Positions 1 to 12,029 of a stretch of DNA of 64,000 bases are shown in pieces. A model generated the notes under the pieces. The model was not told the DNA's origin. It ran no database searches and saw only the letters and a program-made list of their open reading frames with translations. Within the stretch, counting starts at the first letter, position 1, and the number at the start of each line of letters is the position of its first letter. The position numbers and the translations under genes were made by a program. This stretch comes from Adenanthera pavonina (lineage: Eukaryota; Streptophyta; Magnoliopsida; Fabales; Fabaceae), in the NCBI GenBank assembly GCA_026686845.1, contig JAIVEN010000009.1, forward strand, positions 42,941,001 to 43,005,000, written 5' to 3'.

Positions 1-619
1 TTCCAACAACCCTTTCATGTATCAATAAGCTCTTAGGAACCATTCAAACACTACACAATTCCATACAACTCGGATTCTCAAGAGCTCTATCTGAAAACAA
101 CCTAGGGTTAAGCTCTAAACACATATAATCCCTTCATAACTCACACCCAAGTAACAAGAACAAAAAAACACACTTCATTAACACCATTACATCCATTTCA
201 ATCGGTGGATTTCGTCCCAAACCGGAAATCCAACCTCAAAACTGAATATCCCAAATTCCAACCAAATAAAATGGAGAGGGAGGAGTAGAGAACACTTACC
301 AACTTGAATCCAAGCTCTTGAGGTCCGAAAATCGCTCCTAGATGCCAGAAAACTCGAATCCTAGCATAGCTCCCTCGGTTTCCTCCGTTTTCTTTCTTTT
401 TGATTGTCCGAAATGATCCGGATTTAAACAAAAATCCCGAATCTCACTGCGGTTCCACCGGTTTCAGCTGAAACAACGCTACTAGAATGCCTCTCACTAC
501 AGTGGCCCTATTTCTCGCCACGGCACGGAGCCCTTCCAGACTCCACTTGAGCCTTCCTCCGTCCTGTTTCCTCCAGTCTTGAACATAATACCAAGAAAGA
601 TAATATGAGGAGTGTTACA
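1..619. mobile_element. 3' part of a long LTR (family A), truncated by window start
   Basis: This stretch matches 4998-5396 plus 6536-6729 almost base for base, for example in the stretches around 1-110 and 4998-5104, so it belongs to the same LTR family as 3343-6729. It ends in GAGTGTTACA at 619, the expected inverted partner of the TGTAACATCC that opens the copy at 3343. The left end lies outside the window, so neither the target-site duplication nor solo-versus-full status can be seen. On the minus strand it carries a GGTAAGT splice-donor-like site near 298. It has no coding capacity. Confidence 0.8.
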
Positions 620-2089
620 GGTGACATTAAAAGGCCCAACTCCCATCATTGTTCTTGTTAATTAAAGTACGTTTCCAAACTGTATAAATATATAGGATTA
701 ATTATCTAAACAGAAATTGGTAACCAAACCTTGTAAAAATGGATTCTAAGGCTGTAATAGTAATACTATATATATTATGTCCCTCACTATCTTACTAATT
801 AAATCTTCTATAACTCTCTTGCCCTCTCTCATCTTTATATCCCTTTCAATATTTCTCACAAACCCTATATACTAATATATTAAGAAGATAGCTTACATAC
901 AGGGTTGTCATTTTCTTTGGAAAATTCTTTTAATGTTGTTAGTATTTTCTTCAAAAACCGCTCTCTCTCTCTCTCTCTCTCTATAATTTTACTAATATAT
1001 CTGCTATGCATTCATTATTGTATTGGTGAAATCCCTCCTCGTTCTCTCTTCCCCCACTTTAGATCAGTTTACTTTAGATTGTTTAGGTCGAATTTTAATA
1101 GTCCAAATTTAATACTTTTAATCTTGATCGAGATGTTAATTTTTTTTTTAAAGAAAATTACATTTAGACCATTGAAATTTGATCTGAATGATTTAGATGC
1201 TGAGTAAAAGAGGAGGAAGAAGAAAGAACCCGGATTAAAAATTAAGAGATGCTCCTCGAATGCTTTTTTTACAACTTTACCTTAATAGAAACATAATTAT
1301 TTCCTAGAATACGCTTTTTAAATTTTACTAGAAAACTTAGATTAAATACTTGAATGCTCGATATGTTTCTTTAATAAAATTATAATGTATGATTTTCCTA
1401 AATAATCAATCATATAATATTGGATTATAAAAAGCATTCTATATTTCATGTTTTCATTCAATAATTAATGAAATTATGAATATATTTTAATTAATTAATT
1501 TTTCCTTTTAATTATTCTCGCATGCTTTTATCGATCAAGTCTCCATTGAAATTTTTTGGTTCTTTCTTGGATTCCTTAGAGACTAAGCTGGATGATGAAT
1601 TTTCTTCGCAATACGACATGGATTGGCTTTTACGTGACAAGAAAAAGCAAATCTTATATATATCATTTTTTTTTCAGATGTTATTACATTTTTTTAAAAC
1701 TTACTTTCATAAATAAGTGACGTTTAATAAAAAAAAAAGTAATACTCCTAGTTGAATAACTCATTTAAGCTTATTTTATCCAAAAATGCTCCTACGTGTA
1801 TTTGAAGGTGATGGTGCTGAACGTTGGGAGAGAAAGATAGAGATAGGAAGAGAGACAAATCGAAGGGCAATTTGCAAGCCTAATTAAGAAATTAATAAAT
1901 GCACAAAGTTTTCGAAGGAGATTTTGTGGTGTTCAATTATATTGCAAGTCAATTTAAAAATGTGACAAATTTGAATTATTGGTTCATGTATGGTTATGTA
2001 TGATAAGACATCGTTTTAATTTTACTTTAGACTTTCTAGGAGGATGTAATACTTAGTCAATGACATGTAAACGAAAATGTCTTTTCAGT
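620..2089. other. AT-rich spacer, no gene seen
   Basis: Non-coding, A+T-rich DNA with a CT microsatellite at about 961-982 and a short poly-T run near 1141. The ORFs at 905-1207 and 1522-1716 are low-complexity, have no recognisable domain and lack plant-gene composition. I see no supported gene, RNA or transposon terminus here. Confidence 0.6.
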
Positions 2090-2741
2090 CACTACTAAAA
2101 ATTGAAAAAATACAGCAAATTATCAATTTAAGTTAGTATAAGTGGTAAATGTTCTCATCACTAACAAATCGAGATTAAAGGTTTGATTCTTAAGTTTTAT
2201 GTATATAAAATAAATGTAGTTGAGAAGGTTTACCATTTACCCTTAGTAATCAAAGAAAATTAGTTTTTACTGACAGATACTCTTGAGAAAAAATAAAGTA
2301 ACAAATTATGATAAACATTCATAAGGTCAAATATTGTTAACATTAACTACTTATAAACATTTTTTCCAAAATCAGTTTAAAACTTATTTATCTAATCATA
2401 ATGGAAATGATCATAATTAATTAAATTAATATATTTTTAATTTTATTTATAAGTTGTGATGAATTTTTAAAAAATTAATTTTTTTATTGATTTTTTACTA
2501 GTTTATATATATATATATATATTTGCATCTCAAATTCATTACTAAACTTGGGAATAGGGTTATCGCGAGTTTGCTAGGAACATGTACTTTTGTGTCAAAA
2601 TTGTCGCTAATTTGTGGCAAAATATATCCATCTTGAAATCATCGTTAAATGTTCGTAATTGATGATTTTCAACGGATTAGCAACAAGTTTTGGTTGGCTA
2701 CATAGATATCTGTGGCAAATCCTCCAATTTTTTTTTTAGTG
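2090..2741. mobile_element. Short non-autonomous CACTA-type transposon
   Basis: The left end reads CACTACTAAAAATTG and the right end, reverse-complemented, reads CACTAAAAAAAAAATTG. This is the CACTA terminal signature with an A-rich inner TIR. The flanking trinucleotides are AGT (2087-2089) and AGC (2742-2744), a near match to the expected 3-bp target duplication. Subterminal copies of a GTGGCAAA-like motif occur near 2612 and 2712. The element is 652 bp with no ORF, so it would need a transposase supplied in trans. The left end resembles that of the CACTA element at 57303 (CACTACTACAATT), but that match is too short to prove one family. Confidence 0.55.
2134..2189 (+). other. Pol III A-box/B-box-like pair (possible SINE remnant)
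   Basis: TAGTATAAGTGG at 2134-2145 fits the A-box consensus TRGYNNARNNGG at every position. GGTTTGATTC at 2180-2189 fits the B box with a C-to-T change of the kind produced by cytosine deamination. The spacing of about 35 bp is that of a tRNA. No tRNA cloverleaf can be folded convincingly, so this is at best a tRNA-derived SINE head captured within the CACTA-like element, and it may be coincidental. Confidence 0.3.
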
Positions 2742-2799
2742 AGCATTATGAACGAATTAAGATTTGGTTATTGAACTAGTTCATCTAATCTAGTTTTGA

Positions 2800-3342
2800 G
2801 AAGAATACAACAATAACAATAGTATTAGTCTCCCTCATGATATAATTAAATAAGCTCAATTATACAAATCATACGATACAATGTAGTCTTATAAAAAACT
2901 TATCTCATCTAATAAATAATTTATCAAGAGATTTGGTCTTATAGCCTTCCTCACTATCCTTATTGATCTCCCTTTTTGCCTTTTTATAGGGTTGAAAACT
3001 ATCTAATCAACTCTTTTTATTGGTTCCACCAGTGTTATTCTCTGTACATATCCAATAAAGCACCTTAAACAGTTTGTTATCATTTTCTCCTTAATAGGTG
3101 CTACTCTAACTTTTCTTTATATAAAATCATTTTGTATATTATCTACTATTATATAACCACACATCCATATTAACATTTTCATCTCATCTTTGTTACTCTC
3201 ATCTTTGCTCTTATTATCCTTTTAAAACACAACATTCACTGTTATAACGTGTATTTTATGCATAACATCACCATCAATTTCATTGTCACTTTATAAAATC
3301 GATCCTAAATATCTAAATTTTGACACTTGTGGTATGCTTTAG
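2800..3342 (-). pseudogene. RTE-type LINE reverse transcriptase, C-terminal part (segment 2 of 2)
   Basis: Read on the minus strand, this encodes the region after the RT palm: the KFRYLGSIL-type motif, then the tract corresponding to MRMLRWMCGHT of plant RTE-clade LINEs. It closely matches the plus-strand relic at 19650-20230. The 3' end carries (TTG)n-like sequence near 2810, the usual simple-repeat tail of RTE elements. About 100 bp is missing relative to the second copy, and there are stops and frameshifts. It is separated from its upstream half (6730-7880) only by the LTR at 3343-6729. Confidence 0.75.
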
Positions 3343-5401
3343 TGTAACATCCTACCTCTTATACCTCTAGACTTGACCAAAAACTTCAAAATCCAACCAT
3401 ACACACCCCAAACATCTCGAAACATCTCTCTAAAACTTCTAAACAACGGAAATGACCCAAAAACACAAAAAACAGGGTTGGGGCCACGACCGCTACAGTA
3501 CCACCACGGCTCCGGCCTCCCTTGTTTCTCCATCGCTTCTGGACTCACTGGCACCTCGGCCTGGATTCTAGAGCCGTGGCGCCCCCTGCTGATATCTCAT
3601 ATCAGCAACTTCCACACTCCGGGGCGAACTTCCAACGCATATAACATTATGCTCCGACATCCGATTAACTTAATTCCAACTCTTACAAGTCAATCTAGTC
3701 CCAAACTAGCCGTAAACACCAACCTTACCTCAACCCAACTTCGTATAGAGATTCTAGACCCCTGACACCGTTTTGGCCACTTATTGACCAAAACTCACTA
3801 TTAACCACCTCCAATTGCCACCAAAAGCAACTGGTTGCTCGGAGACCAATCATGTAGGTCCAAAACCCCCAAACCAACTTGTTCAAAGAGGTTTCACCCC
3901 AAAAGAACTACTCATTTGAGATTCGACCCCTTAGAACCCCTACTTGACAAACGGGCTATAGGCCCAAAACCAGACCAATTAAACCCAAAACCAACCTCCA
4001 TCAAACATAACACATACACACAACCTACATACCACAAACAACCCCTTCTACACATATAACCATACATACATTCATACCATCCTTACAATCCATATCCATG
4101 ACCAAAATTCATTACGAACCATACTATTCTACTTGGCACATGATACAATATCCAATACACAAACACTACATAGACTATTCTCGCGTACGCCGCTACTCTC
4201 GTGTCTTCTCTGGACTAGTGTCACAACCGTCACCTGAAAGGTTAGTTCATGGGAGAGGGGTATGAGCAATGTCTCAGTAACCGGAAACAATCACACACAC
4301 ACACACACATATCTCATGCAACTCATGAATGCAATGTGAAATGAATGGTATGCATGTCGCCCTCGCAGGGACTCCCATCCTTATCCTTTCTAACACATAT
4401 AATCCTTCCTTATTCTCCCTAACACATATGTATATATCCAACCTTATCCTCCCTAACATAATTATATATATATCCAACCTTATCCTCCCTAACATATATC
4501 ATCATACATCATACCATCATCACATCATCACCACCATCCGCCATATATCACAATCTCACAATGTCATGTGGTGATGCTCATGGATCATCATATAATCATC
4601 ATAATGTCATGTATACATCATGTCATATCATATCAATGTCATCATCACATATCTCATCATCATAATCACAATCATCATCAAACTGTGCACATACAATGAT
4701 ATATAAAAATAGTACACACAAACACATCAATATCGTGGTATGAAAGAGACATGCATATATATACTCAATATACGCACTATCATATAACATAATTAATACA
4801 ACATAAACAAACACCCGGTTACCTCAAGTTGTCAATTCCGCACTCACACGAGTTCCATGAACTACTCGAATTGTCTAACACACTTGAACCCCTCTCGGTT
4901 AACTAATTAACCTTCATAATAACACAATTCTTCCATTAACACAACATACCAAACATCCAAATTCCACAATTTAACCGCTTTAGGCTTAACCCAAGGTTCC
5001 AACACTCCTTTCATGCATCAATAAGCTCTTAGGGACCATTTAAACACTACACAATTCCATACAACTCGGATTCTCAAGAGCTTTAACCGAAAACAACCTA
5101 GGGTTAAGCTCAAATCATACATAAACCCCTCAAAACTCACATCCAAACAACAAGAACAACAAAATACACTTCATTAACAGCATTTCAACCATATCAATCG
5201 GTGGATTTCATCCCAAACCGGAAATCCAACATCAAAATCTCAAAACCCTAAATTCCAACCGAACAAAATAGAGAGGGAGGAGTATAGAACACTTACCCTC
5301 TTGAATCCAAGCTCTTGAGGTCCGAAAACAACTCCAAAATACCGGAAATCTCAAACCCTAGCGCAGCTCCCTCGGTTTCCTCCATTTTCCTTCTTTCCGA
5401 T

Positions 5402-6530
5402 TGTAACACCTTAGCTTACTAGGCTTTTAATCATATATTATATATCTAGCAGAAAGAATTAAAAACCTATAACAATTAAACTTTTAAACTTTTTAAAATT
5501 AGGTTGCTCAAAAGACAATAACTTAACTAAAAGTTTACTTTAAATAATAAAAATGAAGTCAATCATACTGTAATTATCTGACTATTGTTCCAGAACATAT
5601 CAACATAATTCAATACATTTATTCTAATATAAAATAATATCTTCCAGCCTGCTTCCTCTTACTTAACCACTTCCTTGCCTTTGCCTTTGCTTGTGCTTGG
5701 CCCTAACATTGTTAGTCATTTGGTATGAGATTTGGGGAAATCTCAGTAGTATATATATTCATTCATACAAATCATGCTCATAATTAGGTAGTTATGCAAA
5801 TAACCAAATAACTCATATTTTATGTATCTATTAAAATCTCAACAGAGTTTCCTCTTAATACTAGACATCCATAGCATTTCAAAACATTTATATTGAAACA
5901 ACTCATCCAATAATATCACATAACATCTATAATTAATTCACAGAAAATGCATGAAATAAATAACATACTACCTCCACCAAAAAGTATCCTGGTGATATGC
6001 TGAAATGAAGCTAACCTTCCTTTCTTTTCCTTCTCTTTCACTCACACTCTCTTTCTCTCCCTCGGCTTTCTCTTTCTCTCACTTACTCCCAACTCTCACT
6101 CTCAACTAGTGATGTGCTGAAATGAAGAAATGGGAAGGGTATTTATAGTGTTGATGTCTTGACCAACAAGTGACATCAATTCATTGTATACCTTCATTCA
6201 ATGTATGCTCATCATCACTCAATGTAACTTATTGAAATCATTATTCATTGTATAACTTCATTTAGTGTATACTCATTAGAATTCAATGTAACTTATTGAA
6301 ACTAATATTTATTGTATACCTCCATTCAGTGTATCCTCATCAGAATTCAATGTAACTTATTGAAACCAATATTCATTATATACCTCCATTCAGTGTATGC
6401 TCATCAGAATTCAATGTAACTTATTGAAACCAATATTCATTGTATACCTCCATTCAGTGTATATCTTCATTCCTCATATTCTAAACATAAACCGTGTTAA
6501 AAATCATATATGGAAATTATGGATGTTACA
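5402..6530 (+). mobile_element. Solo LTR, family B (1129 bp), nested in the family A LTR
   Basis: It starts TGTAACACC and ends GGATGTTACA (TG...CA with inverted termini). It is bounded by a perfect 5-bp target duplication, CCGAT at 5397-5401 and at 6531-6535. The uninterrupted family A copy at 1-619 shows the empty site near 400. A TATA-like TATTTATAG at 6140-6148 is followed by the tandem repeat at about 6181-6470, suggesting plus orientation with the repeat in the transcribed R/U5 part. CT-rich tracts lie at 6030-6090. No internal retrotransposon sequence is attached, so it arose by LTR-LTR recombination. Confidence 0.9.
6181..6475 (+). repeat. Tandem repeat, about 64-bp unit, 4-5 copies
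   Basis: Units start near 6181, 6245, 6309, 6373 and 6437 and share CATTGTATACCTCCATTCAG and TTCAATGTAACTTATTGAAA. The later units are nearly identical and the first is more diverged. The array lies just downstream of the TATA-like box in the family B LTR, so the repeat belongs to the retroelement rather than to the host locus. Confidence 0.9.
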
Positions 6531-6729
6531 CCGATCGTCTGAAATGATCGGGATTTAAACAAAAATCCCGAATCTCACCGCAGCTTCATTGTGTTTAGTT
6601 GAAATATCGCTATTGGACCACATCTCACAGCGGTGTGGAGCCCTTCCAGACTCCACTTGAGCCTTCTTCTGTCCTATTTCCTCCGGCCCTGAACACAATA
6701 CCAAGAAAAAAGACATAAGGGGTGTTATA

Positions 6730-7880
6730 TTTACTCTCTAATTTTTGCCTCCAAAATCATTTTTAACTTTCCACTTGTTAAATTTCAGTACATATATTCT
6801 GTCTTACTCCTACCTAAGTAAAAACCCTTTGATTCCAAGATATGCCTCCACAGTTCAAGTTTAGAGTTGATCTCATCTCTTAAGTCCTCAATTAAGATTA
6901 TATTATCATAAAAAAGTATGTACTTAGGAATTTTCTCTTGTATGCTTTGTCAAAACATCCAAAACTAGGTTAAACAAGTATAGACTCAAGGATGATACCT
7001 GATATAAACCTATCATTATAGAAAAGTCATTTGTCTCACCTCAAAAAGTTCTCACACTTATTGTTACCCCCTCATACATCTCCTTTACGGTTCATATATA
7101 AGATACGTGAACATTTTTCTTCTCGAGGATTTTCCACAACATTTCTTAGTACTTTATCATATGTTTTTTTTTCAAATTAATAAAAATTATATGCAAATTG
7201 CTTTCTTTACTATGGTATTTTTCCATCAAGCCCTTTAAGATAAATAACTTCAATTGTAGACCGTCCTGGTTTAAATCTAATTTGATTTTCCCAAAATAAA
7301 AGTTTCATTTCTTAATCTTAATCTATGCTCATTCATTCTCTTTTATAATTTCATGGTATGGGTCATAAGTTTTATTTCTTGATAATTTGCACAACTCTGA
7401 ATATCCCACTTATTTTTGTATATAAGCACCAAAGTGTTTTTTCCCCATTCCTCTGGCATTTTCTTAGATTTTAAAATCTTATTAAATAACTTAGTAAGTC
7501 ACAAAATTCTCTTCTCTCCTTAAAACTTCTAAACTTTAATAGGAATACTATTAGGATCAATAGTTTTACCATTATCTATTTTCTTGAACGCTTCTTTTAC
7601 CTCTCCAACCCGAGTCCTACGATAAAAGGTCAAATTCAGTTCATCTTCATAGATTGTTAATTCTCCCACATTATTAGTGATACCTAATCCATAATTGAAA
7701 ACCTTACAAAAATAACTCTCCCAACTGTCTTTGATATCTTTATCAATAACAAAAAAATTTTCTTATTCATTTTTAATACATCTTACTTAATTTAAATCTC
7801 TTGATTTTCTTTCCCTATTCATGACATTTTTGTAAATATTTCATTCATCATTCTTTACTCCCAAATATTGGTAGAATCCC
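6730..7880 (-). pseudogene. RTE-type LINE reverse transcriptase, N-terminal and palm part (segment 1 of 2)
   Basis: On the minus strand, from about 7600 downward, one reads KMPEEWGKNTLVLIYKN, then a CANYQEIKLMTHTMKL tract, and then near 6850 GFYLGRSKTEYMY. These are the order and motifs of the reverse transcriptase of plant RTE LINEs. Many stops and frameshifts show it is dead. The reading continues into 2800-3342 across the LTR insertion. No endonuclease domain is recognisable upstream of 7880, so the element is 5' truncated or too decayed to read. Confidence 0.8.
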
Positions 7881-8466
7881 TCAAAAGATTTAAGTTTTAA
7901 GAAGAATGATCATTTTAAAATAACTATCATATTATTACCCGTGCAATATATTGAATTTGAATTTGAATACAATATACACTGAAAGTGAGCAAAAACCAAA
8001 ACAGAAAAAGAACAAAAAGAAGTCCATATAAGTAAACATCAAATCTGCAACAAATTTTGTAACGATAAATTAGATTGATTTGAAAATGATATGAAAAGTG
8101 AAGCAAATAAATAAATTAATCTAAATTTAAATTTAAATTAAATTAAATTAAATGTGCCCGTAAGAGAAAGATCACGGGTTTCTCTTGAGTCATCGAAAAA
8201 TGATATATCAAATATAAGAAAGATTGAGCTGAAGAAGCAGCCAAGCCACCCTATATATAAATGTATGTTTTAATTCTTCTCTCTTGCCCCCACATAATAT
8301 ACACACTATATATCTTCACCTAGCTATCTATAAATCTACAAGACACACACATGCACTATTAATTATTTTGACAGCTGATACAATAAATTCTTGCCTTGAC
8401 TAAATTTATGAAAGTCTACTTCTTCATTAATTTATTGTACCACCCATCTTCAGTTCGTTAAGCATG

Positions 8467-8499
<33 letters not shown>

Positions 8500-9455
8500 T
8501 TATTGTACCACCCATCTTCAGTTCGTTAAGTATGATTAATAAAATTAATAATAACAATCCTTATTAAATATTTTAATTGGTTTTAATTAGAGTTTTATCG
8601 TATTTTTATTTCACTTTGTTGATGTCCACGTGCCATGCCTGAAGGTATAGGTAGATGTGAATGATTCAAACATATATTCACTTTCATGTTAATATAAGTC
8701 ATTTTTAATTACTTTACACAAAGTAATAAAAAATAGTTAAAACTTAAAAATAATAAAAATCATTAAATTTATAAAAAATTTCTTACTTTACAAAATTATC
8801 CCTAATTAAATTGAGTTACTTGTGACTTCATATTGATTGTAGAGTGTAATTACTAATTAATAAGGGCATTTGTAGAAAAAACAAATTAAATGTTCCAATC
8901 ACTTTGCATTGGGACTTATATTTAGAATTATAAAATTTTTTAGAAAGTGACTTATAATAAGAATTGGGAGAGTAATGATTTCATATTCTTAATTAAATTT
9001 TAAATTCAACAATTTTTAGTAAGTTAAATTTAATTTTAGCGAATGTATGTATGTAGGTATATAAGTTAGAAAGTATGAGTTTTGGACCGCCACCCGTATT
9101 AAGTGGCTTTGTCAATTCTTATAAATCCAATTAGCCCAAAAAAGTTTAATTATTCCCAAATTTTTTTATAGTTATGTGAAAAGTATTTTTAGAGCGTACA
9201 CTGATGTGAAAGAATGATATGCATATAATGATTCTCTCTTATGAACAAACTCTAAGATTTGTCATTTTTATAAAATTTTAATTTAATTTTTATAGTTTTT
9301 TGAAATATGATGAGAACCATAAATTATATTGTTTTATTTTGAAAAACTAAAGAATGTAAAATTAATTCAAATGATTTTTATATGTAAGTGAGTACATCAT
9401 GTTAAATTTCCATTGGGTTAATTTGATTCAATCATTCATATATTCAAATGTTTGA

Positions 9456-9496
<41 letters not shown>

Positions 9497-11698
9497 TTCT
9501 CAATCTTATTTTAATACCCAATTCTCTCCTGATATAGCAAATCATTTTTTTTTTGTTAATTTTTTAACATTTTGTGTAACATGACTGTGATCTTGTTTAT
9601 GATATAGCCAAAAAAATTATATCTATAAAACCAAAGTAGGTATACGTAATTTGAATTTTAACTATCATTTAGATGAATTTTCTTCATTAATTAGTTTATT
9701 TCTAAATAAATCAAATATATCATCATTATGTATCTTTTCGAAGCAAATCACAAGAAGAAAATGAAGGAACATGAGCATGAAGAATAGAAAACACAGGAAT
9801 TACCTGGTATCATTGTAGTTGTAGACTCCATATCTGTGTGAATTAGAAAGCATGAAAAGAGAGTAAATTGCTCGTTTCCTATTATGTGTTTTTATTGTAA
9901 TATTATTAGTAAAACCACTAGGCAAAGAATAGGAATCTCTTCTTATGTAACCTAGCTTAACAGGTTAAGTAGTGTTGAGTAAGTCGCAAGGCCAGTAAAT
10001 ACAAACCTACTTAAACTAATTAGGGCAGCCCAATAGGGATCACATAATTGGACTTAAAACTAATAATTACCTTGTATTGAATTTGGATTTTAATAAAACT
10101 AAAAATGATTTACGATTATCCATATGGAAAATCCCAAAAAAAAAATATTCATGACAATAATAAATTATTTGATTGTGAGTAAATCACGCTCGGAAACTAT
10201 GTGGAAACAAACATACATTGCAATTAGAAAGTGTTAATCTTCTATTTAATTTGTCCTCATAGTCATAGTCATAGATTACAATGACACCAATTTCTCCTAT
10301 AAATGTTGTCTGGATTCGGATTTTCCATATCATAGGAAAATTCCTATTACCTTCCAATGATGATATTCACTCAGCAACCAACGTGAAAGGATCTTTTAGA
10401 GTTTTCTTACTGTAAAATTCTTACAAAATTCAGAAACAAATAACACACACAGTGAGATTAAGTAAAGTATGTATGAAAGCCCACTTTTCCCACTCAATTT
10501 ACAAAACGTGCTGCATGTGCAAATTATCATTAAATTAACCAACGACTTTTGGCCAAAAAAAAAATAATGAATTGATGTAAAAAAAATTAATAAAACCCAA
10601 GTAATTAATCCTCGGCATTTTATGTGGAAACAATACCCAAAGAATATATTCATCATGCTGCTCATGATCTTTTTTTTTTTTGGTAATCTGTTCATGATCT
10701 TAATTTAATTAGTACATGTTTGTGGGTTCAGTAATTTTAGAGGAAACCGACCATTTAGTCTTTAAAAGATCTAAATATCAAGATAACAAACATATCATAT
10801 TATAAATAGATCATTTTATATATAAATCTAGAGGAATTAAAATAATTGTAAATACTGTTAAACCGAAAACTTTGAAGTAATTATGAGAATTAGCTATTTT
10901 TAGTTAAAATAGTTTGACTTTACGCCTAACATGCATAATCTGATTCTATTCGAAAAAGACGAAAGAGAGGACTTGCTCCGGGAAAATGAGGACAAAGCTT
11001 CTTTATTTTTGGTAACACAGCACACGGGTGTTTTAGGTGAGATAAGGTGATTCGTAATAATATTTTATCTGGTTATGGCAGACGTTTGAAATTCTAAAAT
11101 AATAAAAAATTAATACTGACCTTTTGTAAAAAAAATTATCATCAAATTCCAAAAGTTATCGTTTCAAAGAAATTTACAGTAACTTTTTAAAATTCAATAA
11201 CGAATTTCTTAAACTTGTGAAATTTATTAATAACTAAAACATTTCTCATATTATGTGAGGGATATATATTAAAATTATTTTTAAGAAATAATAACTAAAT
11301 AATATATTTTCATAATATAATATATTAATATGATGTCACTTGAATAAATAAGAACTAAACATAAAAAAATCAATCATTCGGCCTTTATATGATATATTAA
11401 TTTTAATTTTTTAAAAAATTATGATTATCAAGATTTTTTACTTAACTAGGTTGGATTACTTATATAATACAAAATTGGATCAATAAAATACATTGTTTAC
11501 AGCTTGTAAAATATTGTAGTTAGATTATATATATTCAAATAATATATATACCAACAACGTCTCATATATATAGTTAGTAGATAATTAAGCATTTTAATTG
11601 AGTATGATATTTAAGGTTGGATTCCTAATCTTGTATATGAAAAAGATCCTTCTTGAGAAAGTAAAATCCAACTTCAATAATCTATACACTTTAAAATG
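7881..11698. other. AT-rich spacer, no gene seen
   Basis: Non-coding DNA. It contains a TAA microsatellite at about 8470-8500 inside a small duplication (8428-8545) and adjoining GT and GA microsatellites at 9457-9494. The tract at about 8690-8960 has partly inverted ends (ATAAGTCA / TGACTTAT) and may be a decayed MITE. The single longer ORF (10396-10695, minus) is hydrophobic and low-complexity with no family resemblance. No gene is supported. Confidence 0.55.
8428..8545 (+). repeat. Short direct duplication flanking a TAA microsatellite
   Basis: TTTATTGTACCACCCATC and the following bases through the GATTAATAA tract occur at 8431-8475 and again at 8499-8543 with one substitution (offset 68 bp). 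The TAA-repeat array lies between the copies, consistent with slippage or unequal exchange. Confidence 0.85.
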
Positions 11699-12022
11699 AT
11701 TAATTTTTGACTCTAGGCTAAAAGATACCCATAGTAATCACCAATATATATATATATATAAATGTATGTATATATATATATATATATTCTTTTAAGAAAT
11801 CATTTTTTATAAAAAAAACTGTATGGAAAGTTTTTTTATGGCATAATAATTAACATAAAGAAAGGTTAAACAGATTAGTTTTCGACCCTAAGCGCTAAAA
11901 GATACCTATAGTAATCACCAATATATATATATATATATATATTCTTTTAAGAAATTATTTTTTTATAAAAAATTGTATGGAAAGTTTTTTGTATGGCGTG
12001 ATAATTAACATGAAGAGAGGTT
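11699..12022 (+). repeat. Tandem duplication in the upstream region of the NAC gene
   Basis: Two head-to-tail copies (about 11699-11867 and 11874-12022) share GATACC(C/T)ATAGTAATCACC, a TA microsatellite, TTCTTTTAAGAAAT, GTATGGAAAGTTTTTT and ATAATTAACAT. The copies differ mainly in TA-repeat length and a few substitutions. The block ends about 440 bp before the NAC start codon and so duplicates part of the likely proximal promoter. Confidence 0.85.
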
Positions 12023-12029
12023 CAAGGGC

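Larger units (their letters stand above)
3343..6729. mobile_element. Solo LTR, family A, inserted in an RTE LINE and itself interrupted
   Basis: The element opens TGTAACATCC and ends GGTGTTATA (a decayed GTTACA). It is flanked by TTTAG (3338-3342) and TTTAC (6730-6734), a 5-bp target duplication with one mismatch. Removing it and one duplication rejoins the LINE in register with the copy near 19630. Its last part matches 1-619, and a diverged relative lies at 26717-29393. The native length, minus the nested insertion at 5402-6530 and its duplication, is about 2.25 kb. It contains a GC-rich tract at 3480-3600, CA and AT microsatellites at 4290-4800, and no gag or pol coding. No internal region or second LTR flanks it, so it is best read as a solo LTR. 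Confidence 0.85.

Noticed and set aside
2134..2189. True tRNA gene
   Set aside because: A and B boxes are present, but no acceptor stem or anticodon arm can be formed, so only a SINE-like remnant is considered.
3339..4059. Overlapping ORFs of 70-130 codons on both strands
   Set aside because: They lie inside a family A LTR, overlap each other in opposite directions, and show no domain. The GC-rich tract keeps frames open by chance.
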